Origin: Neorhizobium sp. JUb45
Lineage (GTDB): Bacteria > Pseudomonadota > Alphaproteobacteria > Rhizobiales > Rhizobiaceae
NCBI RefSeq assembly: GCF_004343585.1
Contig: NZ_SLYW01000005.1
Coordinates: 62,001 to 126,000 of the forward strand
DNA: 64,000 bases
Reading direction: 5' to 3'
Position numbers and translations under genes: made by a program. This document shows, piece by piece, positions 31,930 through 41,839 of the stretch; within the stretch, counting starts at the first letter, position 1; the number at the start of each line of letters is the position of its first letter. Below the pieces are notes generated by a model that saw only the letters and a list, made by a program, of their open reading frames with translations, was not told the origin of the DNA and searched no databases.

Positions 31930-32457
31930 ATGGCGCATGCAGCATCAATCGAGCACAGCCGCAGCATTCCGCAGATCGCCTTTCCCCTGATTGTAACATT
32001 CGGCATGGCGGTGGTCATTCTCAGCGCCCTCGCCTTCCAGCATATCGGCGGCTACATGCCCTGCCATCTCTGCCTGGTTCAGCGCGATCCCTATTATTAC
32101 GGCATTCCGGTCGGCATCCTTGCCATCGGCACCGTTGCCTTCAAACTGCCGTCATGGACAGGCCGTGTCCTGCTCGCACTGATCGGCCTGATGATGCTGG
32201 TCGGCGGTGGCGTCGCCGTTTATCATTCCGGCGTCGAATGGGCTTTCTGGGCGGGTCCATCCAGCTGCACCAATCCGGCCGGCGCGGTGAGCACCAATGC
32301 CGCCAATCTCCTGAGCGACCTCAACACCGTGCGCGGCCCCTCCTGCGATACGGCAGCCCTTCGCGTGCTCGGCCTGTCCATGGCCGGCTGGAACGTGTTG
32401 ACGAGTGCTGCGCTGGCAGCGATCGCCTTTATCGGCGCCTTCCGCAAATCGGCCTGA
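31930..32457 (+). CDS. dsbB: Disulfide bond formation protein B (DsbB)
   Basis: 175 aa from ATG 31930, with AGGAGA 6 bases before. Four transmembrane helices are visible. The first periplasmic loop has the CHLC active-site pair (PCHLCLVQRDPYYYG, about 46-60) and the second has Cys residues in GPSSCTNP and RGPSCDT. DsbB reoxidises DsbA and passes electrons to quinones at the inner membrane. First chromosomal protein gene after the prophage. Confidence 0.92.
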   Translation: MAHAASIEHSRSIPQIAFPLIVTFGMAVVILSALAFQHIGGYMPCHLCLVQRDPYYYGIPVGILAIGTVAFKLPSWTGRVLLALIGLMMLVGGGVAVYHSGVEWAFWAGPSSCTNPAGAVSTNAANLLSDLNTVRGPSCDTAALRVLGLSMAGWNVLTSAALAAIAFIGAFRKSA

Positions 32458-32523
32458 AGATTTTCGTGATGAATGGCATGGCGCTCACGCGCCATCGCCT
32501 TGCCGCGAGATTGACGAAAAACC

Positions 32524-33081
32524 TCACGGCTGCAGTTCGGTATCCCAGTAGAGATAATCGACCCAGCTTTCATGCAGATAGTTCGGCGGGAAAAGCCGGC
32601 CATTGTTGTGCAGGTCCTGCACGCTCGGTGCATAGGGCTTCTGGTGCGGTATCATGCCGGCCTGTTTCGGCAGTTTGCTGCCCTTCTTCAGATTACAGGG
32701 CGAGCAGGCCGCCACCACATTCTCCCAGGTCGTTTCGCCGCCATGCGCGCGCGGAATGACATGGTCGAAGGTCAGGTCGTGATGATCGCCGCAATACTGG
32801 CATTCGAACTTGTCGCGCAGGAACACGTTGAAGCGCGTGAAGGCCGGGTTGCGGGTCGGCTGCACATAGGTTTTCAGGCTGACGACACTCGGTAGGCGCA
32901 TCGAAAAGCTGGGCGACGAGACGGCGTGATCGTATTCCGCGATGATGTTCACACGGTCAAGGAAAACCGCCTTGATCGCGTCCTGCCAGGACCACAACGA
33001 CAAGGGATAGTAACTCAGCGGCCGGTAGTCAGCGTTCAGGACGAGCGCCGGCAAGGCCTGCGGGGAGACTGCAATCGTCAA
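32524..33081 (-). CDS. HNH endonuclease family protein
   Basis: 185 aa. HNH domain: FECQYCGDHHDLTFDHVIPRAHGGETTWENVVAACSPCN (about 92-130), with the two CxxC zinc sites and the H-N-H residues. The N-terminus (ALVLNADYRPLSYYPLSLWSWQDAIKAVFLDRV) is conserved in alphaproteobacterial chromosomal HNH proteins. Its substrate is unknown; it is probably a housekeeping nuclease rather than part of the phage. Confidence 0.85.
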   Translation of the reverse strand: MTIAVSPQALPALVLNADYRPLSYYPLSLWSWQDAIKAVFLDRVNIIAEYDHAVSSPSFSMRLPSVVSLKTYVQPTRNPAFTRFNVFLRDKFECQYCGDHHDLTFDHVIPRAHGGETTWENVVAACSPCNLKKGSKLPKQAGMIPHQKPYAPSVQDLHNNGRLFPPNYLHESWVDYLYWDTELQP

Positions 33082-33215
33082 ATGACGCTCCTACCCGATT
33101 CGGCATCTATCTCCTCTATATTAGGTCTGTTGTTACAGGAATGTGAAGCCAATAAATGCAGGGGCTTTGAGGATCGGCGAATCAGTTGCGGGCAATGTTG
33201 CAGACTTGTGCCGAA

Positions 33216-33857
33216 TCAGAGCGTCGGCAGGGCATCCCGGCGCATATGGGTGGCGTAATAGGCCCAGAACAACCGGGCAGCGACCGAACGCCATGGCGAC
33301 CAGATTGTGGCCAGCTGCCGCAATTGCCTCGCTGACGGGCGCGCCTCCAGCGTAAAGGCATGTGCGACGGCGGCTTGCAAAGCCACATCACCGCTCGGAA
33401 ACACATCCACGTGACCGCCGCAAAACATCAGATAAACTTCCGCGGTCCACGGGCCGATGCCGGGCAAGCCTGTCAGCGCGGCGATCGCATCCTCGGGCGG
33501 CATCTGCAGCAGGGCATCGAGATCGACACGACCCGCGACGATGGCTTCGGCGAGACCGGCCAGCGTTTTCGCCTTGGCACGCGACAGGCCGAATGTGGCG
33601 GCAACGTCCGGCGCGGTCGCCAGATAGTTTTCCGGCGTCACGGGTCCCTCGGCCAGAATGCGGTTCCAGATCGCCGCAGCACTGGCTTTCGACACCATTT
33701 GCGACACGATGATCGATGCCAGACTGGCAAAGCCGGGTTCGCTCAGGCGCAGAGGCACGGCGCCCGAGGCGGCGACAATGGTTTCAAGACGCGGATCGAG
33801 CGCGACCAGGTGGACGAGGCCGGCGTCGATATCGCTCATGTCACGGATGATGGTCAT
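33216..33857 (-). CDS. alkA: DNA-3-methyladenine glycosylase II (AlkA-type)
   Basis: 213 aa from ATG 33857, the first start that begins the conserved region and leaves room for a promoter shared with the divergent gluQ. The HhH-GPD fold is clear: SIIVSQMVSKASAAAIWNR, GLSRAKAKTLAGLA, the helix-hairpin-helix LTGLPGIGPWTAEVYLMFC (about 140-158) and the catalytic Asp in FPSGDVALQ. It removes alkylated bases in base excision repair. Confidence 0.88.
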   Translation of the reverse strand: MTIIRDMSDIDAGLVHLVALDPRLETIVAASGAVPLRLSEPGFASLASIIVSQMVSKASAAAIWNRILAEGPVTPENYLATAPDVAATFGLSRAKAKTLAGLAEAIVAGRVDLDALLQMPPEDAIAALTGLPGIGPWTAEVYLMFCGGHVDVFPSGDVALQAAVAHAFTLEARPSARQLRQLATIWSPWRSVAARLFWAYYATHMRRDALPTL

Positions 33858-33925
33858 CAATACCTGCGGGTATGTGTTTTTATACGCGGACTTGACCAAG
33901 TCCCCCGAACACAAGCAAATCGCGC

Positions 33926-34807
33926 ATGCCTTCGAATGTCCACCCAAAACCGGTTTTCCGTTTCGCGCCAAGCCCGAATGGCCTGCTCCACCTCGGCCAC
34001 GCCCTGTCGGCTATGCTCAACCACGACATGGCGAAAGAAGCCGGCGGCCGTTTTCTGCTGCGAATCGAGGATATCGACCTCACCCGCTGCACGCCGCAAT
34101 ACGAACAGGCCATCCATGATGACCTGACGTGGCTTGGCCTGCCATGGGAACAGCCGGTGCGCCGGCAGTCTGACCATTTTGACGCCTATGCCGATGCATT
34201 AACACAGCTTGATAAAATGGGCGTGGTCTATCCGGCGTTTCTGACCCGTGGTGAAGTCAAGGCAATCGTTGCTGAGCACGAAAAGACAGGCAAGGCGTGG
34301 CCACGCGATCCGGATGGTTCGCCTCTTTATCCTGAAACAGACAAGCTCCGCTCCACGGACGAGCGTCAGTCGCTGATCGAAAAAGGTATTCGCCACGCAT
34401 GGCGACTGGATATGCAAAAGGCGCTCGCTCTGGTGAACACGCCCCTGAACTGGCAGGAAACCGGCGACGGCGCGCACGGAGAAATCCCGGCTGATCCGGC
34501 GGCATGGGGCGATGTCATCCTGTCGCGCTCGGATGCACCCTCCAGCTATCATCTGTCGGTGGTGATCGACGACGCGCTTCAGGGCATCACCCATGTGGTG
34601 CGCGGTCTCGACCTGTTTCACGCCACATCCGTGCACCGGCTTTTGCAGACCTTGCTCGCTCTGCCGCAGCCGCTCTACCATCATCACCGGCTGCTGATGG
34701 ATGAAGACGGAAAAAAACTCTCGAAGAGCAGCGGCTCCACCGGGCTTGCGCACTTGCGCGAACAAGGCATGTCAGCGGCCGATATCCGCCGTCTTGTTGG
34801 CCTCTAG
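33926..34807 (+). CDS. gluQ: Glutamyl-Q tRNA(Asp) synthetase
   Basis: 293 aa, the right length for a truncated GluRS without anticodon-binding domain. The HIGH motif appears as HLGHA (residues 22-26) and KMSKS as KKLSKSS (about 264-270). LLRIEDIDLTRC is typical of the family. It attaches glutamate to the queuosine base of tRNA-Asp. A queuosine precursor transporter gene lies further right in this window. Confidence 0.93.
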   Translation: MPSNVHPKPVFRFAPSPNGLLHLGHALSAMLNHDMAKEAGGRFLLRIEDIDLTRCTPQYEQAIHDDLTWLGLPWEQPVRRQSDHFDAYADALTQLDKMGVVYPAFLTRGEVKAIVAEHEKTGKAWPRDPDGSPLYPETDKLRSTDERQSLIEKGIRHAWRLDMQKALALVNTPLNWQETGDGAHGEIPADPAAWGDVILSRSDAPSSYHLSVVIDDALQGITHVVRGLDLFHATSVHRLLQTLLALPQPLYHHHRLLMDEDGKKLSKSSGSTGLAHLREQGMSAADIRRLVGL

Positions 34808-35752
34808 GCTTTGCTCCGGGCCGGCATCCGCCGGATCTCGACCACCGGCACCGCTCACATCACCCGGCATTTCCCCTGTGCGCAGGTGATGGGTCACCAC
34901 CGAATAGACCCGGTATTTCATCAGCGCCGCATTCACCTCCGCGCCCAGCATGAAGATCACGCCGACCATATAGAGAAACACCAGCACGATCATCACGGAG
35001 GCCAGACCGGCATAGGTGGCGGCATAGGTGGCAAAGGTCGAGATGTAGGACGCGAAGACGAAAGCGCCGACCGCCCAGCAGAGAATGGTGAGAAGCGCTC
35101 CCGGCAGAATATCCACCAGACGCCGACTGCCGGCCGGCAGCCATTTGTGCGAGGCGATCAACCCGATCACCACGATCGCCACCGTGCCGTAGATACCGTA
35201 GGTGCTGTAATTCATCAGGCCGCCGAGCCATTCCTGCAATTGCGGAAATCGCGTGCCCGCGAACCGCAGCGCCACAGGAACGGCAACGAGAAGAATACTG
35301 ATCGCCGCAAACACGACAACGACCACGACCACATAACCGAGGCTGGCAAGGCGAGTAACATACCAGGTGCGGGTTTCGCTGACGCGGTAGGCGCGGTTGA
35401 GCGAGATACGCAACGCCTCCACGCCATTGGACGCAAAATAAGCGGCCGCCAGCACGGAGACCGTCAGCAAGCCACCGCGCGGGATTTCCAGAACACGCTG
35501 GATTTCGGCCTGCAGCGGATCGGCAATTTCCGCCGGCCATGCATCGAAGAGCAGATGCACGGAAATCGAGGAAAACGAACTGGCACCGAGAAAACCGGCA
35601 AGCGCCGTCCCAAAGATCAGGAACGGAAACAGCGCCAAAAGACCGGACAGGGCCACATGGCTTGCCATCGCCCAGCCATCGTCCTCATGAAAATGGTTAT
35701 AGGCATCCGACAGCACCGTATAGGCAAGGCTGTACCAGGCGGTTTTGCGCAT
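34772..35752 (-). CDS. YihY/BrkB family inner membrane protein
   Basis: 326 aa with six hydrophobic segments and the family patterns DDGWAMASHVALSGLLALFPFLIF (near 24-47) and YFASNGVEALRISLNRAYRV (about 104-123). Proteins of this UPF0761/BrkB family are inner membrane proteins of uncertain function, formerly annotated as ribonuclease BN. Its 3' end overlaps the gluQ 3' end by 36 bp, convergent. Confidence 0.88.
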   Translation of the reverse strand: MRKTAWYSLAYTVLSDAYNHFHEDDGWAMASHVALSGLLALFPFLIFGTALAGFLGASSFSSISVHLLFDAWPAEIADPLQAEIQRVLEIPRGGLLTVSVLAAAYFASNGVEALRISLNRAYRVSETRTWYVTRLASLGYVVVVVVVFAAISILLVAVPVALRFAGTRFPQLQEWLGGLMNYSTYGIYGTVAIVVIGLIASHKWLPAGSRRLVDILPGALLTILCWAVGAFVFASYISTFATYAATYAGLASVMIVLVFLYMVGVIFMLGAEVNAALMKYRVYSVVTHHLRTGEMPGDVSGAGGRDPADAGPEQSLEANKTADIGR

Positions 35753-35871
35753 TCTCTCCAGCCCGGCTTTCCAGCCTTGACCGCTCCGTTGTCTTCACCC
35801 GTGAAATATGGGAAATCCCTGCCCATTGTACAGGACGCATCGTCCTCCATAGCCAAGAAGGTTTGAACAGC

Positions 35872-36705
35872 ATGGCCGAGCGGCGCTCAATCATCGTCAC
35901 CGGCTGCTCGTCCGGCATTGGCGCCTATTGCGCACGCGCTTTGAAAGCCGAAGGCTGGCGGGTCTTCGCCACCGTGCGCAGTGCCGAAGACCTTGCGCCA
36001 CTCGAAGCCGATGGCATCGAAGCCCTGCTGATGGACTACACCCGGACGGACACGATCGCGGCACTGGTGGAAACCGTCCTGGCCCGCACCGGCGGTCGCA
36101 TCGATGCGCTGTTCAACAACGGCGCCTATGGCCAGCCGGGCGCAGTAGAGGATTTGACCACCGACGTGCTGCGCCTGCAGTTTGAAACCAATTTTTTCGG
36201 CTGGCATGAACTGACGCGACGGGTGATCCCGGTCATGCGCGCACAGGGCCACGGCCGCATCGTCAACTGCTCCTCCATTCTCGGCCTCATCCCCTATCGT
36301 TATCGCGGCGCCTACAACGCCTCCAAATTTGCGCTCGAAGGTCTGACGGTGACGATGCGCATGGAGCTTCACGGTTCCGGCATCCATGTCAGCCTGATCG
36401 AACCGGGGCCGATCGCCTCGCGCTTCACCGCCAACGCCCTTGAGGCGGTGCGCAAAAATATTGATCTCGAAAATTCCGCACATGCGCAGGAATACAAACG
36501 CCAGCTTTCCCGTCTTGATGGCTCAGGCCCGGTGAACCGCCACAAGCTTGGGCCGGAAGCCGTGCACAAGGTGCTGGTGCATGCCTTGACCGCCCCACGG
36601 CCAAAGCCACATTATCTCGTCACCAAACCGGCAAAGCAGGGCATTTTTCTGAAATGGCTTTTGCCTGCGGATCTTTTCTACCGGCTGATGCGCCGCTTTG
36701 ACTGA
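35872..36705 (+). CDS. SDR family oxidoreductase
   Basis: 277 aa from ATG 35872. The Rossmann dinucleotide motif TGCSSGIG is at residues 9-16, NNGAYG at about 82-87, the catalytic Ser in NCSSILG, and YNASKFA (about 146-152) with the Tyr-x-x-x-Lys pair. Classical short-chain dehydrogenase; substrate unknown. Confidence 0.88.
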   Translation: MAERRSIIVTGCSSGIGAYCARALKAEGWRVFATVRSAEDLAPLEADGIEALLMDYTRTDTIAALVETVLARTGGRIDALFNNGAYGQPGAVEDLTTDVLRLQFETNFFGWHELTRRVIPVMRAQGHGRIVNCSSILGLIPYRYRGAYNASKFALEGLTVTMRMELHGSGIHVSLIEPGPIASRFTANALEAVRKNIDLENSAHAQEYKRQLSRLDGSGPVNRHKLGPEAVHKVLVHALTAPRPKPHYLVTKPAKQGIFLKWLLPADLFYRLMRRFD

Positions 36706-36737
36706 ACAAGAACGATAAAAAACCGGGAGGCGGAAAA

Positions 36738-36938
36738 ATGTCCAGTTTTACCACCGTGCTGACGGTGATCGTCATGGGCCTTGTCGTGCTCGTGTTGATC
36801 CGCGGCCTGTTCAACATGGTCAAGGGGCAGGATGCCAACCGCTCCAACAAGCTGATGCAGTTGCGCGTGCTTTTGCAGGCGGTCGCCATCGGCCTGATCA
36901 TGCTCACACTCTGGCTTTCCGGCGGTGGACGCGACTGA
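36738..36938 (+). CDS. Twin transmembrane / HIG1-type small membrane protein
   Basis: 66 aa with two transmembrane helices (about 5-26 and 44-62) joined by a polar loop with QDANRSNKLMQLRVLLQ, a pattern of HIG1-domain-related small proteins in alphaproteobacteria. Its stop overlaps the cobalamin adenosyltransferase start (TGATG), so the two are coupled. It may associate with respiratory complexes as HIG1 proteins do; that is inference. Confidence 0.8.
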   Translation: MSSFTTVLTVIVMGLVVLVLIRGLFNMVKGQDANRSNKLMQLRVLLQAVAIGLIMLTLWLSGGGRD

Positions 36939-37516
36939 TGGTCAAACTCAACAAGATCTATACCCGCACCGGCGACAATGGCACGACCGGCCTCGTGGAT
37001 GGCCCGCGCCGTTTCAAGCACGACCTGCGCGTCGAAGCCTATGGCACCGTCGATGAGACCAATTCGCTGCTCGGCATGGCACGGCTCCACACCGGCGCCA
37101 TGTCCACGCTCGACCCGATGCTTTTTCGCATCCAGAATGACCTTTTCGACCTCGGCGCCGACCTTGCCACACCCGATACCGGCGAGGTTCCGAAATACGA
37201 GCCGCTGCGCATCGTGCAGTTGCAGGTGGACCGGCTGGAGGTGGAAATCGACCGGCTGAACGAAAGCCTTGATCCGCTGACATCCTTTGTCCTGCCCGGC
37301 GGCAGCCCGGCCGCGGCCAACCTGCATGTCGCGCGTGCGACATCGCGGCGGGCGGAACGCATCATGGTGGCACTGGCACAGCAGGCAGACGAAGTCGTCA
37401 GCGAACCGGCGCTGAAATATATCAACCGGCTGTCGGACTTCCTGTTCGTGGCCGCCCGTTATGCCAATGGCGGCGGCAAGGCCGATATCTTATGGGTGCC
37501 GGGGCAAAATCGCTGA
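36938..37516 (+). CDS. Cob(I)yrinic acid a,c-diamide adenosyltransferase (PduO type)
   Basis: 192 aa. The N-terminus MVKLNKIYTRTGDNGTTGL carries the ATP-binding TRTGDxGxT motif of PduO-type ATRs, followed by VDETNSLLG (about 40-48) and the later SRRAERIMVAL (about 138) motif with conserved RxE. It makes adenosylcobalamin from cob(I)alamin and ATP. Works with the cobT-dependent pathway in the same chromosome. Confidence 0.93.
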   Translation: MVKLNKIYTRTGDNGTTGLVDGPRRFKHDLRVEAYGTVDETNSLLGMARLHTGAMSTLDPMLFRIQNDLFDLGADLATPDTGEVPKYEPLRIVQLQVDRLEVEIDRLNESLDPLTSFVLPGGSPAAANLHVARATSRRAERIMVALAQQADEVVSEPALKYINRLSDFLFVAARYANGGGKADILWVPGQNR

Positions 37517-37700
37517 ACCGCACGGCCGTCACCCGCTGACGCTGAAACATGGAATGGTGCTATGACAAATCGACACGCCCGATGTCGGACAACCACATTG
37601 TGTTCGGCTAAAAAAATGCTTACCCATGTCGCCGATTGACAACTGAACGCGTGGGAGACGTCGCATCTTGCGGCGGCGTGATGTCCAAAGGAAGGAAGCC

Positions 37701-38447
37701 ATGAAGATCCTTGTGCCGGTAAAACGTGTGGTCGATTACAACGTGAAGATTCGGGTCAAACCGGACAACACGGGCGTCGAACTGACCAACGTGAAGATGT
37801 CGATGAACCCGTTCGACGAAATTTCCGTCGAGGAAGCACTGCGTCTGAAGGAAGCCGGCAAGGCGGAAGAGATCGTCATCGTATCGATCGGCCCGGCCAA
37901 GGCGGAAGAAACCATCCGCACCGCGCTCGCCATGGGCGCCGATCGCGGCATCCTGATCGAGACCGACGAAGCCGTCGAGCCGCTCGCCGTCGCCAAGCTG
38001 CTGAAGGGCGTGGTCGAGGCTGAAAGCCCAGGCCTCGTCATCGTCGGCAAGCAGGCGATCGATGACGACAGCAACCAGACCGGCCAGATGCTGGCAGCCC
38101 TTCTCAACTGGGGCCAGGCCACCTTCGCCTCCAAGATCGAGCTCTCCGCCGACAAGGCGACCGTCACCCGCGAAGTCGATGGCGGCTTGCAGACGATCGA
38201 CGTCAAGCTGCCGGCCATCGTCACCTCCGACCTGCGCCTCAACGAGCCCCGTTACGCTTCGCTGCCGAACATCATGAAGGCGAAGAAGAAGCCGCTCGAC
38301 AAGAAGACGCCTGCCGATTTCGGCGTCGATGTCACGCCGCGCCTGAAAGTTCTGAAGACGGAAGAGCCGGGTGGCCGCAAGGCCGGTATCAAGGTCAAGT
38401 CGGTTGAAGAGCTGGTTTCCAGCCTCAAGACCGCTGGCGTGATCTAA
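37701..38447 (+). CDS. etfB: Electron transfer flavoprotein subunit beta
   Basis: 248 aa from ATG 37701 ([19 protein letters not shown]) with AAGGAAGG upstream. The AMP-binding signature [25 protein letters not shown] region (about 114-132) and the terminal [12 protein letters not shown] are typical. EtfAB takes electrons from acyl-CoA dehydrogenases and passes them to ETF:quinone oxidoreductase. Followed 23 bp later by etfA and then hbd. Confidence 0.95.
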   Translation: MKILVPVKRVVDYNVKIRVKPDNTGVELTNVKMSMNPFDEISVEEALRLKEAGKAEEIVIVSIGPAKAEETIRTALAMGADRGILIETDEAVEPLAVAKLLKGVVEAESPGLVIVGKQAIDDDSNQTGQMLAALLNWGQATFASKIELSADKATVTREVDGGLQTIDVKLPAIVTSDLRLNEPRYASLPNIMKAKKKPLDKKTPADFGVDVTPRLKVLKTEEPGGRKAGIKVKSVEELVSSLKTAGVI

Positions 38448-38470
38448 CGGTAAGGAAAGGAATAGAAACA

Positions 38471-39400
38471 ATGACCATTCTTCTTCTCGCCGAACACGAC
38501 AATGCCAGCCTCAACGACCAGACCGCCAAGGCACTGACCGCAGCAAGCCAGATCGGCGCCGAAGTTCACGTACTAGTCGCCGGTTCCAGCGCCAAGGCTG
38601 CCGCCGATGCGGCTGCAAAGCTTTCGGGCGCCGCAAAAGTTCTGCTGGCTGACGATGCGGCCTACGCCAACAATCTCGCCGAGCCGCTGGCCGATCTGAT
38701 CGTGTCGCTGGCCCCCGCCTATGACGTGATCCTCGGACCTGCTTCGGTTTCGGTAAAGAACGTCCTGCCGCGCGTCGCAGCCCTGCTTGACGTCGCTCAG
38801 ATCTCGGAAATCGTCGAGGTCGTCTCGGCCGATACGTTCAAGCGCCCGATCTATGCAGGCAACGCCATCCAGACGGTCCAGTCGGCTGATGCGAAAAAGG
38901 TCATCACCGTGCGCACCGCATCCTTTGCGGCAACGGCTGAAGGCGGTTCGGCATCGGTCGAAAACGTGAGCGGCGCCGGCAATTCCGGTCTCTCCAGCTT
39001 CGTCTCCGATGCTCTGGCGGCGTCCGAACGTCCAGAACTGACCTCGGCCAAGGTGATCATTTCGGGTGGTCGCGCGCTTGGTTCCTCGGAAAAATTCCAG
39101 GAAGTCATCCTGCCGGTAGCCGACAAGCTCGGCGCTGCCGTCGGTGCATCGCGCGCTGCCGTCGATGCCGGTTATGCCCCCAACGACTGGCAGGTCGGCC
39201 AGACCGGCAAGGTCGTCGCACCGCAGCTTTACATCGCGGTCGGCATTTCCGGCGCCATCCAGCATCTCGCCGGCATGAAGGATTCCAAGGTCATCGTCGC
39301 CATCAACAAGGATGAGGAAGCGCCGATCTTCCAGGTCGCCGATTACGGCCTTGTCGGCGATCTCTTCGAGATCCTGCCGCAGCTGGAAAAGGCGCTTTAA
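38471..39400 (+). CDS. etfA: Electron transfer flavoprotein subunit alpha
   Basis: 309 aa. The FAD-binding C-terminal domain is clear: [13 protein letters not shown] (about 196-208), [41 protein letters not shown] and [21 protein letters not shown] (about 276-296). It binds FAD and pairs with EtfB. An intrinsic terminator lies about 50 bp after the stop. Confidence 0.95.
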   Translation: MTILLLAEHDNASLNDQTAKALTAASQIGAEVHVLVAGSSAKAAADAAAKLSGAAKVLLADDAAYANNLAEPLADLIVSLAPAYDVILGPASVSVKNVLPRVAALLDVAQISEIVEVVSADTFKRPIYAGNAIQTVQSADAKKVITVRTASFAATAEGGSASVENVSGAGNSGLSSFVSDALAASERPELTSAKVIISGGRALGSSEKFQEVILPVADKLGAAVGASRAAVDAGYAPNDWQVGQTGKVVAPQLYIAVGISGAIQHLAGMKDSKVIVAINKDEEAPIFQVADYGLVGDLFEILPQLEKAL

Positions 39401-39451
39401 CCGCGTGCATCAAAAGGGGCTGGCTAAATACCACCCGCATGGCTAACAATC

Positions 39452-39483
39452 TGCCGGACCCTGACAAGGGTTCGGCATTTTTA
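39452..39483 (+). terminator. Rho-independent terminator after etfA
   Basis: Stem TGCCGGACCC / GGGTTCGGCA with a TGACAA loop (one non-Watson-Crick pair), followed by TTTTTA. It separates etfBA from hbd, so hbd probably has its own transcription start or partial readthrough. Confidence 0.75.
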
Positions 39484-39511
39484 TTGAACCGGAAAAGACG
39501 CAGGAGCGAAC

Positions 39512-40393
39512 ATGTCCACCGCCATCAAGAACATCGGCATCATCGGTGCAGGCCAGATGGGCTGCGGCATCGCACATGTTTCCTCCATCGCCGGTTACAA
39601 GATCCAGATCTACGATCTGGAGCAGGACCGCATTGAGGCAGCCCTTGCGACTATCAACGGCACGCTTGCGCGTCAGGTCGGCGCCGGCAAGCTGACGGAA
39701 GAAGAGCGCAAGGCCGCCCTTTCGCGCATCAGCGGCTCCACCGACGTCAACGACCTCGCCTCGATGGATCTCGTCGTCGAAGCCGCCACCGAAGACGAAA
39801 CCGTCAAGCGCAAGATTTTTGCCACCGTTTGTCCCGTCCTGCGCCCCGAAGCCATTCTCGCGACCAACACGTCTTCGCTGTCGATCACCCGCCTTGCCTC
39901 TGCGACCGACCGTCCGGAACGCTTCATGGGCATCCACTTCATGAACCCCGTGCCGGTGATGAAGCTAGTGGAACTGGTGCGTGGTATCGCCACGGAAGAA
40001 AAGACCTTCAACGCCGCCAAGGAATACGTCACCACGCTCGACAAGACCTTCACCGTCGCCGAGGATTTTCCGGCCTTCATCGTCAACCGCATCCTGCTGC
40101 CGATGATCAACGAGGCAATCTACACGCTCTATGAAGGCGTCGGCTCGGTCGAGGCGATCGACACTGCCATGAAGCTCGGCGCCAACCACCCGATGGGCCC
40201 GCTGCAGCTTGCCGATTTCATCGGCCTCGACACCTGCCTGTCGATCATGCAGGTGCTGCATGACGGTTTGGCCGACAGCAAATACCGCCCCTGCCCGCTT
40301 CTGGTGAAATATGTCGAAGCCGGCTGGCTCGGCCGCAAATCCGGCCGCGGTTTTTACGATTATCGTGGCGAAGTGCCGGTTCCGACGCGGTAG
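39512..40393 (+). CDS. hbd: 3-hydroxybutyryl-CoA dehydrogenase
   Basis: 293 aa. N-terminal NAD-binding Rossmann fold with GAGQMGCGIAHV (residues 12-23). The substrate domain carries the family signature beginning DFPAFIVNRILLPMINEAIY (about 184-203), the catalytic His in GIHFMNPVP (about 138-146), and ANHPMGPLQLADFIGLD. It interconverts acetoacetyl-CoA and 3-hydroxybutyryl-CoA in short-chain fatty acid or PHB metabolism; next to etfBA, consistent with fatty acid oxidation. Confidence 0.93.
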   Translation: MSTAIKNIGIIGAGQMGCGIAHVSSIAGYKIQIYDLEQDRIEAALATINGTLARQVGAGKLTEEERKAALSRISGSTDVNDLASMDLVVEAATEDETVKRKIFATVCPVLRPEAILATNTSSLSITRLASATDRPERFMGIHFMNPVPVMKLVELVRGIATEEKTFNAAKEYVTTLDKTFTVAEDFPAFIVNRILLPMINEAIYTLYEGVGSVEAIDTAMKLGANHPMGPLQLADFIGLDTCLSIMQVLHDGLADSKYRPCPLLVKYVEAGWLGRKSGRGFYDYRGEVPVPTR

Positions 40394-40397
40394 TGCG

Positions 40398-40796
40398 TTA
40401 ACCGGCAACGATGTCGGTATGCGAGAAATCATTACCCTTGAACAAAAGCCGGCCGCCAGCTGACTTGGCGCATGCATAGGACATGCAATCGGCCAGATTG
40501 AGCTGCGCCGGATGGCCGCGCCCCTTGCCATAGCGGGCAAACCCTTCGACGGCGATGGTGGCAATCGCGGCGTCGATCGGCATTATGGAAATACCGGCTT
40601 CGGTCAGCAGCAAACGAACGCGCTCTTCGACGATGATCGGATGAATATCGAGCATTGTTGCGAGGCGCATGGACGCTTCGAGGATGACAAGGCCGGAGGT
40701 CAGGCAGCTCGGCGCCTGTTCGATACGCTGCGCATAATCTGCAGCATCGGTTTCATCGGCAAGAATGGCAACGATAACCGATGTGTCGATGAACAT
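40398..40796 (-). CDS. VapC-type toxin (PIN domain ribonuclease)
   Basis: 132 aa. PIN domain acidic residues: Asp4 in FIDTSV, Glu41 in VILEASMR and Asp103 in LNLADCMSY. Members cleave tRNA or rRNA when released from antitoxin. Paired with the antitoxin gene upstream; the stop of the antitoxin and the start of the toxin overlap. Confidence 0.88.
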   Translation of the reverse strand: MFIDTSVIVAILADETDAADYAQRIEQAPSCLTSGLVILEASMRLATMLDIHPIIVEERVRLLLTEAGISIMPIDAAIATIAVEGFARYGKGRGHPAQLNLADCMSYACAKSAGGRLLFKGNDFSHTDIVAG

Positions 40797-41038
40797 CAGG
40801 GCTGGCTCCAGAGATCGTCGACCTCCTGCTTGCTGAGGCTGCGACCCTTCGGGCCAGCCTGCGCTTTCAAGTCACGAGCAATAGCCGCTGCCCGCTTCGA
40901 AAGCGGCACGGTGGCGTTTTCGCGCCGCAATTCCTCTTCCAGCGCCTGGATCACGGCAGCCGTCATCGAAATATTGCGTTTCTGCGCAAGTGTTTCGGCA
41001 AGCTCACGGGCACGTTCATCTCGGATTTGCAGCGTCAT
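40796..41038 (-). CDS. VapB/PSK-type antitoxin
   Basis: 80 aa from ATG 41038 (MTLQIRDERARELAETLAQKRNISMTAAV). It has a ribbon-helix-helix-like N-terminus and an acidic/basic C-terminal toxin-binding tail (SKQEVDDLWSQP), as in the PSK transcription-factor family paired with PIN toxins. It should neutralise the toxin and autorepress the pair. Confidence 0.85.
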   Translation of the reverse strand: MTLQIRDERARELAETLAQKRNISMTAAVIQALEEELRRENATVPLSKRAAAIARDLKAQAGPKGRSLSKQEVDDLWSQP

Positions 41039-41143
41039 GACTAAGCTCCGGCGGCACTCCGGAAGCATATCACTACGATTGCCAGACGTCATCCATACAG
41101 AACCGGCAGGAGGCAGGCGAATAAATGACAAGCTCAGGGTGCG

Positions 41144-41818
41144 TCAGATCGGCGCCTTGACGCCATTCACCAGCTTCTTGGCGTCGTCGCTCGCCCATTC
41201 GGCCGGTCCGTTCATCGAACCGATCAGACAGCCCTTGTCATCGAACAGCAGCGAAACCGGCAGGCCAAAAGCCAAACCTTCCTTTTTCAGCGCGTTGAAC
41301 ACGCCCATCGAACTGTCACGGTAGAAACCGAGCGCATCGACGCCGGTATCGGTCAGAAAGTTTTTCGGCTTCTCGTCGCTGCCGGTATCGATATTGATGG
41401 CGACGACTTCAAAGTCTTTGCCGCCCATCTCCTTTTCGAGTGTATTCAGCGCCGGCATCTCTTCGCGACAGGGCACGCACCATGTCGCCCAGAGATTGAG
41501 CAGCACCGTCTTGCCGGCGAAATCGGCCATGGTCAGGTCAGGTGCGCCCTCGCCTTTCGCCGCATCCTTGAAGACGAGATTGCTGATCGGACGCGGGCGA
41601 TCGACGCCGCTCATGGCTGCCACTTCGCCCTTCGACAGTTCCTTGACCGTCGCCACCCGCTTGATTGCACCCTCGCAGGCGCCGCCGGCAACCTCGGTGG
41701 CATTGCCAGACCCCATGTTCGTCACGTATACCGCGACGGCCCCCGCCAGTATCCCGGCGACGGCGGCAATCATTATCAGTCTGGCAGACGGAAGGCCAAA
41801 GGGTCGTTTCTCTGTCAT
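41144..41818 (-). CDS. tlpA: Thiol:disulfide interchange protein TlpA
   Basis: 224 aa from ATG 41818. An N-terminal anchor helix ([20 protein letters not shown], about 14-33) is followed by a periplasmic thioredoxin fold with the WCVPC active site (about 120-124) and the cis-proline in [11 protein letters not shown]. TlpA reduces cytochrome oxidase maturation factors (for example Cu-A site proteins) or cytochrome c substrates. Divergent from argH with 21 bp between starts. Confidence 0.9.
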   Translation of the reverse strand: MTEKRPFGLPSARLIMIAAVAGILAGAVAVYVTNMGSGNATEVAGGACEGAIKRVATVKELSKGEVAAMSGVDRPRPISNLVFKDAAKGEGAPDLTMADFAGKTVLLNLWATWCVPCREEMPALNTLEKEMGGKDFEVVAINIDTGSDEKPKNFLTDTGVDALGFYRDSSMGVFNALKKEGLAFGLPVSLLFDDKGCLIGSMNGPAEWASDDAKKLVNGVKAPI

Positions 41819-41839
41819 AATTACTCCAGGACGGGCATC

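Noticed and set aside
37600..37700. TTGACA at 37636 as the etfBA promoter
   Set aside because: No acceptable -10 box lies 16-18 bp downstream, so I did not list it as a promoter.
40398..41038. VapBC pair as part of a mobile element
   Set aside because: No integrase, repeats or composition break is seen around it; it sits between ordinary chromosomal genes.
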